Shown one piece after another: positions 6,701 to 11,395 of a DNA stretch of 15,060 nucleotides (within the stretch, counting starts at the first letter, position 1; each line of letters begins with the position of its first letter). Both the position numbers and the translations under genes were made by a program. Under the pieces are notes generated by a model, which was not told the DNA's origin, made no database searches, and was given only the letters and a program-made list of their open reading frames with translations. The stretch comes from DAOTUB01 sp034437455 (lineage in GTDB: Bacteria; Chloroflexota; Anaerolineae; B4-G1), in the NCBI GenBank assembly GCA_034437455.1, contig DAOTUB010000287.1, forward strand, positions 1-15,060, written 5' to 3'.

Positions 6701-9476
6701 TGCCGGCGACGAGGTTGTTCGAGACCGTGCACGCGCCGGTGCTATAGATGCCGCCGCCGTAGGCGTGGTCGTCCGAGTGAGAGGTATTCGCCGTGACGGT
6801 GTTGTGGGAGACGGCGCTGGCGTCGCTACAGATCCCGCCGCCGTAGGAGTAACTGCCGGAGGAGGCCTCGTTGCCGGTGACTGTGTTGTCCGAGACCGTC
6901 CCGTCAAGAGTGCTATAGATGCCGCCGCCGTAGGAGGAACCGTTGGCATACGCTTCGTTGTCCGTGACCGTATTGTCGAATACCATCCCGCTGTTGGCGC
7001 TATAGATGCCGCCGCCGTAGGAATAGGACGACACGTCCTCCGAGCGGTTCTGGCTGACGGTGTTGCTATAAACCTCGCCCCCACCGGCGCTGTAGATGCC
7101 GTTCCCGTAGGCGTATTGATACTCGTTGGCCGAGTTCCCCGTGACAGTGTTGTAGGCCACCACGCCCCCGCCCGCGCTATAGATGCCCACGCCTCGGGAG
7201 TGGTGAGAGTGATAGGAGGACGGCGCGGAATCGTTCCCCGTGACGGTGTTGTAGGCGACCACGCCCCCGCCGGAGTTGGAGATGCCCGCGCCGTACACGT
7301 CCCCGACGGCGGTGAAGGAATTATCGCTGATGGTGTTGTGGGTCACATAGCCGCCCACGCTGCGCAGGCCCCCGGAGCCGTTGTTGCGGAAGGTGCAGTG
7401 ATCCACGTAGAGTGTCGTCTGGGGCGCATCCACCGCGTAGGCAAAGCGCCCCATCGTGGTGTGCTCGTACTCGATCCCTCCGTACTCGACGGTGACGTAC
7501 TGCAAGGCCGAGCCTCTCAAATAGTTGCCGCCCCCGTCAAAGAGGGCGTCCTCGGCGGTGGCGTTGAAGGCGATGACGCCCCAATCGTCCGGCTGCTTTT
7601 GCACGTGCCAGGAGGTGAAGGTGATGGGCTGGGCCGCGGTACCCAGCGCGACGAGCGCCCCGTCCACCTGGATGGAGCGCGCGTCGGCGAACCAGACAGT
7701 GACGCCCGGCTCGACGTACAGCGTCGTGCCCTCGTTGATCAGGATGTTGTTGCCGCTGACCAGGTAGGGGGAATTCGCCGCGCTCCAGGTTCGGTCGCCG
7801 GAGATAAAGCCGCCGACGTTGGTGTGGGGAAATACGTCGTGGGCGACGATGACGTCGTCCGGGTCGGGCACAGTTGTCGAAAGTATCCCCCATTCCAGAT
7901 AACGGGTGGGGGGCAGGCTGCTCAGATCGGCCGGCAGGCTGGCAAAGGTGGTCCAATCGTTCCAGTGAACACCGAAAATACCCGGGTTCGGGGTATTGCC
8001 CACCCGTACGGTTACCGTAATGTCGTCGGTATCGACCCAACTCAGATCCCGCCAGGCCACAACGTCGCCTGCGTCATAAATGTCCCACGCGAAAGTGTAA
8101 TCAAGATCCGCTAGCGGCAGCCAGGGATCGAAGAGTATATCCCTGCTGATCTCATCGCCTGTGCCCGGCCCCTCTCCGCCGGGCCCGCTGGCGTCTCCCC
8201 ACCAATTGCTGCGGGCATCCACCAGCACCTCACTGTCATTGTCGATTCCCTCACCCCCGTTGTCGTGGATGGCAGAGTTGATGATGACGGCGTTGGGCGC
8301 GCTGCCGCTGGCGAAATGGATGCCATCGCCTGCGTTATCCAGGAATGTGCTCTTGGTGACAGTAAGGATAGTACTGGCTCCGGTGGCGTAAAGGGCCGGG
8401 TCACCACTCCCGTCGCCGTTGCTACTGAACAGTGTGTCGCTCACCACCACCTGGCTGTTTTCCACGTATAGGCCATAGTCTGGAGAATAATCATTGTGCC
8501 CGGAGATCACTCGGCTACTCTCAATATGCACCTCTCCACTTCGCACAGCAATGTTGCTGCCGTAGCCGCCGTCTGGCAGGATACTATTGCCACCCCAACC
8601 CCCATAACGCACAGTGACGTGGCGCAAGTCACCCGTTCCACCATCGAACACCAACCCTGTCCACTGTTCTGGTCCGCTGTCCGTCGCCGAGGTGAAGGTG
8701 ATCGGCTGCGAGGCCGCGCCCACCGCTTCCAGGTGGCCCAACACCTGCAATTCGACGTTGCTCTTGCCCATCACCGACGCGCCAGGCTCTACCGTGAGGG
8801 TGGCCGTGACCGGGACGGTGAGGTCGCCGTCCAACTCGTACCCTCCCAGACCGCTTTGGGCCGTCAGGCGCACATCATCCCCCACCGAGCCGCCGATGAT
8901 GAGCACCCGATTTTTGTTGCCATTGCCGTTGAAGATGTTGTCTGTCATTTGTACCTGATGTAGGCGGCTTGCTGCCACTCGCGCCGCCCAGCCTGTGTTG
9001 TTCTGGAACGTGCTTCCGGTGATGGTGAGGACGGTGCTGGCACCGGTGGCGTAAAGGGCCGGGTCACCACTCCCGTCGCCGTTGCTACTGAACAGTGTGT
9101 CACTCACCACCACCTGGCTGTTTTTCACGTACAGGCCATAGTCGTCGTCATAAGCGCTCACAGAACTCACCCTACCGCTCTCAATATGAAGTTCCCCATT
9201 GCGCACGACGATGTTGCTGCCGTAAAGGCTGTCCAGCAAGACACTGTTCTGATCGCCTCCATAGCGCACCGTGACGTGACGCAAGTCGCCGGTACCACCG
9301 TCAAACACTAGTCCCGACCACTCACTCGGTCCACTATCATCCGTTGAGGTGAAGGTGATTGGCTGCGAAGCTGTGCCCACTGCCTCCAAGTGGCCCAGCA
9401 CTTTCAACTCGTCGTTGGTATCCCCCATCACCACTACCCCAGGCTCCACGGTCAGGGTAACGCCGGTGGTAATCAC
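3723..9476 (-). CDS. Giant secreted beta-helix / PKD / PPC / legumain-like peptidase / Fn3 protein (body, downstream of an internal stop)
   Basis: This 1917-codon frame begins at a GTG (9476) with no SD. It is really the body of a gene that starts at 9677 and is interrupted by TAA 9495-9497 in the same frame. Domains by residue from 9476: 1-440 right-handed beta-helix with two related units of about 221 residues (VTLTVEPG, DLRHVTVRYGG, SNNG); 443-560 linker; 562-1090 second beta-helix with a TTLYVEPG unit and many NTVTGN-type coils; 1098-1195 PKD-like; 1197-1310 PPC-like (YEVDDACEQA, DEDVDWAVF); 1320-1565 clan CD peptidase resembling C13/legumain, with MMDHGG (His 1415) and YEACHSGSF (Cys 1461) as the likely dyad, plus Asp-rich calcium-type loops (DADGD, DDDGDG); 1570-1670 Ig-like; 1677-1870 two Fn3-like repeats (DVPTNQ, LSWQGGD, DTTYYW, FTTA); 1874-1882 IYLPLVVRD. 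An unusual 35-residue tail rich in Arg follows. Probable role: surface adhesin or processing protease. It overlaps the next start by ATGA. Confidence 0.88.
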   Translation of the reverse strand: MITTGVTLTVEPGVVVMGDTNDELKVLGHLEAVGTASQPITFTSTDDSGPSEWSGLVFDGGTGDLRHVTVRYGGDQNSVLLDSLYGSNIVVRNGELHIESGRVSSVSAYDDDYGLYVKNSQVVVSDTLFSSNGDGSGDPALYATGASTVLTITGSTFQNNTGWAARVAASRLHQVQMTDNIFNGNGNKNRVLIIGGSVGDDVRLTAQSGLGGYELDGDLTVPVTATLTVEPGASVMGKSNVELQVLGHLEAVGAASQPITFTSATDSGPEQWTGLVFDGGTGDLRHVTVRYGGWGGNSILPDGGYGSNIAVRSGEVHIESSRVISGHNDYSPDYGLYVENSQVVVSDTLFSSNGDGSGDPALYATGASTILTVTKSTFLDNAGDGIHFASGSAPNAVIINSAIHDNGGEGIDNDSEVLVDARSNWWGDASGPGGEGPGTGDEISRDILFDPWLPLADLDYTFAWDIYDAGDVVAWRDLSWVDTDDITVTVRVGNTPNPGIFGVHWNDWTTFASLPADLSSLPPTRYLEWGILSTTVPDPDDVIVAHDVFPHTNVGGFISGDRTWSAANSPYLVSGNNILINEGTTLYVEPGVTVWFADARSIQVDGALVALGTAAQPITFTSWHVQKQPDDWGVIAFNATAEDALFDGGGNYLRGSALQYVTVEYGGIEYEHTTMGRFAYAVDAPQTTLYVDHCTFRNNGSGGLRSVGGYVTHNTISDNSFTAVGDVYGAGISNSGGGVVAYNTVTGNDSAPSSYHSHHSRGVGIYSAGGGVVAYNTVTGNSANEYQYAYGNGIYSAGGGEVYSNTVSQNRSEDVSSYSYGGGIYSANSGMVFDNTVTDNEAYANGSSYGGGIYSTLDGTVSDNTVTGNEASSGSYSYGGGICSDASAVSHNTVTANTSHSDDHAYGGGIYSTGACTVSNNLVAGNEAYYSEVHSSHDARGGGIHSAGGGAVENNEVRSNSVSGANSYAGGVYISDGSLCSNAIVSNTAQGNVAGVYWVSIAGEMLYNTIAGNTTLSDTGGVYVLAGYPTIHHNGIYANSGYALRNNNQAGDTRLDARYNWWGATDEATLQGLIYEWFDDMNVGFVDYVPYLLGQPNLSPVGINLSGPTAGFVNTAYDFDASVYPIAAILPITYVWRVSESANQQIVTHTLDSLYDGASFTWSATGAKLITVTASNREGAAVVTYTVDVASTSTADAYEVDDACEQASEIATDGSTQLHTFHTDEDVDWAVFTGTAGSTYIVEATTPADSGADISLEIYGDCAGAPQDGQDHAFSPDASLTFDAPSDGPFYLRLADETDAPGGEARTYYLSVRALSQAPDPGVVVLVAGKRKQNDPLQPNIYHVTNSVYRLFLANGYTGDRIYYLAPDTGLDADGDMTPDVDKISNEYNLQQAITQWAVDKVDADHPFTLYMMDHGGYDLFYLNLLTGGPETATPLELNGWLDELEAAAPGVKVNVIYEACHSGSFINEAPQLISKPGRVVIASTGAWPVAYASANGAIFSDAFVAALGRGMSLHSSFAEAKWSVQQAHPDQTPWLDDDGDGVPNEVEDGQEAARRGFAYAGTFGDPQWPPYIVQAVARQAEGTIQAQVQAQEGRVVSSTWALIYSPSYQPPPPGEDMAQEDAPRVELEDNGNGIFTASYDFAEPGAYRVVIYAVDDRGMSAMPREASFEAVNRPPVTPSNPVPADDATDVPTNQVLSWQGGDLDGDPVTYSVAFGADDPPPIVGQVVNLSYDPRPLALDTTYYWAITATDGLSVSVGPLWSFTTAATAPPNQAPYVPNAPTPANGATDVPTNQTLSWQGGDPDGDPVTYTVAFGVDDPPSVVTTRTVANYTPGDLITDTTYYWVITATDGISTVVGSTWHFTTASAAVEDFKIYLPLVVRDHISQATLRAPATQEGLQTFSLRLRSLPTWHRRNTR
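3735..3740 (-). promoter_or_regulatory. Shine-Dalgarno AGGAGG of the propeller gene
   Basis: A perfect AGGAGG sits 8 nt upstream of ATG 3726 and lies inside the 3' end of the upstream coding sequence. It decides the start at 3726 and argues against the longer frame starting at 3747. Confidence 0.8.
6590..7300 (-). repeat. Tandem beta-helix coil repeats (YGGGIYS...NTVTGN)
   Basis: About nine or ten coils of roughly 26-32 residues follow each other within the second beta-helix. Each has YGGGIYS or a close variant, a short variable loop, and then NTVTGNEA or similar. At DNA level, blocks such as gctatagatgccgccgccgta recur. The loops between the two motifs vary strongly in length and sequence (Ser/Tyr/His-rich), while the framework is conserved, which suits a surface-exposed solenoid. 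Asn ladders are typical of parallel beta-helices. Confidence 0.8.
8371..8480 (-). repeat. Near-identical 110-bp direct repeat, copy 2 (in translation order)
   Basis: This block matches 9034-9143 at all but about five of 110 positions by eye. It encodes the NSQVVVSDTLFSSNGDGSG part of the second beta-helix unit. The two copies lie 663 bp (221 codons) apart, in phase. Confidence 0.85.
9034..9143 (-). repeat. Near-identical 110-bp direct repeat, copy 1
   Basis: This is the partner of 8371-8480 in the first beta-helix unit. Sequence outside the block is more diverged although the protein units remain homologous, which suggests local gene conversion or slower change in this segment. Confidence 0.85.
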
Positions 9477-9494
9477 GACGTCGCTGGTCAGAAC

Positions 9495-9677
9495 TTAGGG
9501 GCTGCCAGCCAGCGTCCAGGTGGTGTCGGCGGCAATCTCCCCGCTCACGTCGGTGTGCAACGGTTTGGCCAGTACCGCCTGGGACTGCCAGCTCAACGCT
9601 CCTAGCGTGAGGATGAGCATAAGCATCGCCCAGCCGGATAGAATCAAGACTTTGGTTTGGAATTTAAGCGCGCGCAT
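9495..9677 (-). pseudogene. Signal-peptide-encoding 5' part of the giant beta-helix gene, cut off by an in-frame TAA
   Basis: ATG 9677 is preceded by AAAGGAGG with a 5-nt spacer, so this is the true translation start of the giant gene. The 60-codon frame encodes MRALKFQTKVLILSGWAML, a long hydrophobic stretch to about residue 33, a plausible cleavage site near AVLAKP, and then TTWTLAGSP before TAA 9495-9497. The frame continues without shift into DVVITTGVTLTVEPG of the large body. Elsewhere in the same protein the matching segment reads TWSAANSPYLVSGN, so the stop stands where a Tyr codon (TAC/TAT) is expected. A single base change explains it. As written, translation would yield only a 60-residue exported peptide, unless there is read-through or a sequence error. 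An alternative longer N-terminus reaching 9851 is unlikely because it runs through palindromic repeats and has no SD. Confidence 0.85.
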
Positions 9678-9682
9678 TTTGG

Positions 9683-9690
9683 CCTCCTTT
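9683..9690 (-). promoter_or_regulatory. Shine-Dalgarno AAAGGAGG of the giant surface gene
   Basis: Perfect anti-SD complement, 5 nt before ATG 9677. It fixes the start of the signal peptide. The duplicated relic at 11361 has lost exactly this stretch through a 10-nt deletion. Confidence 0.85.
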
Positions 9691-9797
9691 GACCTTTTTT
9701 CTCCTACTATATCAAACGCTGTTTGGGCCATTTTTTGCACATCGGCGTGCGTCAGTTTGTCAAATGCGATCCTCATCCTTCCCCTCCCCCCAGCCCC

Positions 9798-9837
9798 CTT
9801 CGACAAGCTCAGGGCAGGCTCCTCCCAACGGGAGGAG
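9798..9837. repeat. Small intergenic palindromic repeats
   Basis: Two elements lie side by side. One contains cccttcgacaagctcaggg, with CCCT/AGGG flanks, and resembles a small dispersed repeat that I recall from many Chloroflexota and other environmental genomes. The other is a perfect hairpin, CTCCTCCC-AAC-GGGAGGAG (9819-9837). Neither has a T tract, so neither looks like a terminator. They sit in the leader between promoter and start codon of the giant gene. No gene is supported anywhere in 9678-10033. Confidence 0.6.
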
Positions 9838-9859
9838 GTGTTCACTCTCAAACAACAAA

Positions 9860-9884
9860 CGCCGCCCGATTTGGCCGGGCGGCG
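9860..9884 (-). terminator. Rho-independent terminator-like hairpin
   Basis: A perfect 9-bp GC stem (CGCCGCCCG / CGGGCGGCG) encloses a 7-nt loop. On the minus strand it is followed by TTTGTTGTTTG, and on the plus strand by TCTTTAT, so it could act in either direction. It would end transcription of the nuclease-like two-gene unit (last stop 10034). A sigma70-like promoter at 9977-10005 lies between that unit and this hairpin, however, so the hairpin would also fall in the leader of the giant gene. Confidence 0.75.
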
Positions 9885-9976
9885 TCTTTATAGCACGAGT
9901 GCAGAGTTCCGGTTGGGTGATGGCGCTTCCCGGTCGGAAACAAAAGTCTTCAATTGTAGAGTTCTCGTCCGGTATC

Positions 9977-10005
9977 AGTATAGCATAGACGCCCTGTGTT
10001 GACAA
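9977..10005 (-). promoter_or_regulatory. Sigma70-type promoter, TTGTCA-N17-TATACT
   Basis: On the minus strand a -35 TTGTCA (10000-10005) and a -10 TATACT (9977-9982) are separated by exactly 17 nt. Transcription would start near 9970 and read towards the giant surface gene at 9677, giving a leader of nearly 300 nt. The element lies just after the stop of the 100-residue gene, as expected for a separate unit. A looser TATAGT near 9708 lacks a matching -35. Confidence 0.6.
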
Positions 10006-10033
10006 CTAGATTGAATATCGCGTGTGTTCGCTC

Positions 10034-10336
10034 TCACGCCGGTTGTAGTCCGCCGTCTTTCAGCGTCACGACGATCTGCCAATCGCCTAGCAGTATCCGG
10101 TTCCCTTGCACTTGCACCGGCGCTTCTTCTGGTGGGGCCAAGACTAGCTCGCCGTCTATCACCTGCCCCTCGAGCTGAACGACATTCTGCACCCGCTGCA
10201 AGAGGGCGTCGAACAACAACTCGAGGAATGTGAAAGCGGGAATTGCGTCGTCTCGCCGAGAAGAGCGATCAATGTAGGTTTCCATCAACTCCTGAAATTC
10301 GGCGTCAGTCATCTTGGTCAACTGTTTTTCACTCAT
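10034..10336 (-). CDS. Small acidic protein of unknown function, partner of the nuclease-like gene
   Basis: I do not recognise this 100-residue protein. The N-terminal half is predicted helical (MTDAEFQELMETYIDRSSRR, then FTFLELLFDALLQRV). The C-terminal half alternates hydrophobic and polar residues like a small beta-sheet (QLEGQVIDGELVLAPP, RILLGDWQIVVTL). It has no signal peptide, membrane segment or cysteine. Its ATG overlaps the TGA of the upstream gene (ATGA), and an AGGAGG stands 7 nt ahead, inside that gene, so the two proteins are probably made together. Size and coupling would suit an immunity or antitoxin-like partner or a small subunit, but the order (large gene first, small gene second) is not diagnostic and this is inference only. 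Confidence 0.75.
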   Translation of the reverse strand: MSEKQLTKMTDAEFQELMETYIDRSSRRDDAIPAFTFLELLFDALLQRVQNVVQLEGQVIDGELVLAPPEEAPVQVQGNRILLGDWQIVVTLKDGGLQPA

Positions 10337-11145
10337 TCTGATTCCTCCTGTTGCACCTGCAACACTCGCTGCTTCCAGGCTGCATAATCAATAGCGATCA
10401 ACGTGACGTCGCCCCGCTGCAACTTGACCGGGCGGGGCAAGAGATGCAGTAAATCAGACAGCTCTCCCTCCACTGTGTCGCCGTTGATCTTTTTCCAGGC
10501 TGCTGGCTTTTGGAAAACGACCAACGGGCGATGCCGGCGGCCGGTCCAAATCCGCGTCACGTAAAAGTCGTTGGGCAAGCCGTGAGACGCTGCCAGTTTC
10601 AGGAAATAAGTCGAGGTCTTGACGTCGCCCATCAGGTTCAACACGACCAAATCCGCTACTGAACGGCGTTCAACCGGGTCTCGAACGTCGTGGGAATAGA
10701 ATTCAATCCCGCTCGCCTGTAGGTCGCGCACGATCTGGACTTCAAACGCATAGCCCCGGGCAAAGCTTTGCCACCAGTAGATGCAATAGACATAGAGTAA
10801 CCGGGATGAGGGTACGTCAGGGCGCAACAGACCGGCTTGTTGCAAGTGAGGAGCTATTCGACGGGCAAACTCAGCGATTAACGCTGGCGACTGTGTCTCA
10901 ACGTCCTCCAGCGCCAGCAAGCGTTCGAGATAAGGGGTGGCAAAGTCAGCATCAATCTGGTGATGATATGCCTGGCGAAAAGTCTCTGCTCCGGCATCGG
11001 TCTGAATCCGCGCGGTATTCAAGATATCAATGCCCTGGTAGAGCAAGCGCCATTCTGCTGGATTTAACAGGCGGTCATCAACGAGGTATCGTGTCAGAAC
11101 GTCCTGGTACTCGGCAGTAAAAGCCTTTGGTAGAATGATTTGCAT
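10333..11145 (-). CDS. Putative PD-(D/E)XK nuclease-like protein
   Basis: This is a 270-residue soluble protein. Residues 1-130 are mostly helical and unrecognised (MQIILPKAFTAEYQDVLTRY...). Residues 131-185 carry the likely core: FEVQIVRDL (Glu135 in a helix), then RRSVADLVVLNLMGDVKTS, giving Asp165 and Asp174-x-Lys176. An Asp, 8 residues, and then DxK on adjacent hydrophobic strands is the spacing of the PD-(D/E)XK nuclease fold. The downstream segment FYVTRIWTGRRHRPLVVFQ could be a further strand with basic DNA-facing residues. There is no helicase, methylase or zinc motif. The start ATG 11145 has only a close GAGAGG (2-nt spacing), and a promoter-like sequence ends 9 nt before it, so translation may be nearly leaderless. 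It overlaps the 100-residue gene by 4 nt. Alternatives: a catalytically dead fold, or a chance motif. Family membership needs profile comparison. Confidence 0.6.
   Translation of the reverse strand: MQIILPKAFTAEYQDVLTRYLVDDRLLNPAEWRLLYQGIDILNTARIQTDAGAETFRQAYHHQIDADFATPYLERLLALEDVETQSPALIAEFARRIAPHLQQAGLLRPDVPSSRLLYVYCIYWWQSFARGYAFEVQIVRDLQASGIEFYSHDVRDPVERRSVADLVVLNLMGDVKTSTYFLKLAASHGLPNDFYVTRIWTGRRHRPLVVFQKPAAWKKINGDTVEGELSDLLHLLPRPVKLQRGDVTLIAIDYAAWKQRVLQVQQEESE
10344..10349 (-). promoter_or_regulatory. Shine-Dalgarno AGGAGG of the 100-residue gene
   Basis: AGGAGG with a 7-nt spacer to ATG 10336, located within the last codons of the upstream gene. It indicates independent strong initiation in addition to coupling. 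Confidence 0.75.
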
Positions 11146-11151
11146 AGCCTC

Positions 11152-11361
11152 TCAAGAATACCATATCTGTCGCGTTCTGTCTAATTGTGCATAGCCCTGG
11201 GTGTGGTTACAGGTCCCACCGACATCGGTGTACAACGGTTGGACCAATGCCTCCTGGGCCTGAAAGCTTACCCCAACGGGACTATGCTCTAGCGTGAGGA
11301 TGAGCATAAGCATCGCCCAGCCAGATAGCATCAAGACCCTGGTTTGAAATTTGAGGAGCAT
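11152..11361 (-). pseudogene. Decayed duplicate of the giant gene's signal-peptide region
   Basis: The frame from ATG 11361 reads MLLKFQTRVLMLSGWAMLML and continues ILTL, almost the same as the N-terminus at 9677 (MRALKFQTKVLILSGWAMLML). The DNA is alignable by eye from the upstream GGAGAAAAAAGG through about 11213 (ACCGTTGTACACCGATGT versus ACCGTTGCACACCGACGT). Beyond that the sequence is unrelated and the frame ends at 11152. A 10-nt deletion (TCAAAGGAGG in the intact copy) has removed the SD. No beta-helix body follows; the nuclease-like gene starts at 11145 instead. I read this as a truncated paralogue, not an expressed gene, although the hydrophobic segment is still intact. Confidence 0.8.
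11155..11183 (-). promoter_or_regulatory. Promoter-like TAGACA-N17-TATTCT in front of the nuclease-like gene
   Basis: A -35 TAGACA (11178-11183) and -10 TATTCT (11155-11160) are 17 nt apart on the minus strand. The -10 ends only 9 nt before ATG 11145, so the transcript would have almost no leader. It lies at the point where similarity of the signal-peptide relic has already faded. Confidence 0.4.
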
Positions 11362-11395
11362 ATTTTGGCCTTTTTTCTCCGAGCCTTATCACGCG

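Noticed and set aside
6590..7300. CRISPR-like periodic repeats
   Set aside because: The periodicity is that of in-frame beta-helix coils in a protein gene; repeats are imperfect and vary in length, and no cas gene is present.
6378..8114. Long open frame of 578 codons on the plus strand, antisense to the beta-helix
   Set aside because: It is a shadow of the repetitive GC-rich coding strand: composition is Val/Ala/Gly/Asp-repeat-like, with no SD and no domain. The same holds for the plus-strand frames at 3828-5060, 5091-6056 and 2608-3387.
9495..9497. Genetic-code change making TAA a sense codon
   Set aside because: Other genes in the window end normally at TGA or TAG and carry no internal TAA, so a single local event is far more likely than recoding of the whole genome.
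9678..9851. Longer N-terminus for the giant gene, starting at 9851 or 9776
   Set aside because: The perfect SD at 9683-9690 and the signal peptide fix the start at 9677. The upstream part encodes repeat-derived residues (PALSLSKG).
9760..10005. 81-codon minus-strand frame in the intergenic stretch
   Set aside because: Its TTG start is the -35 of the promoter, and it runs through the terminator hairpin and palindromic repeats. No SD is present.
9999..10027. Plus-strand TTGACA near 9999 as a promoter
   Set aside because: No acceptable -10 follows at 16-18 nt and no plus-strand gene lies downstream; the match is the complement side of the minus-strand promoter.
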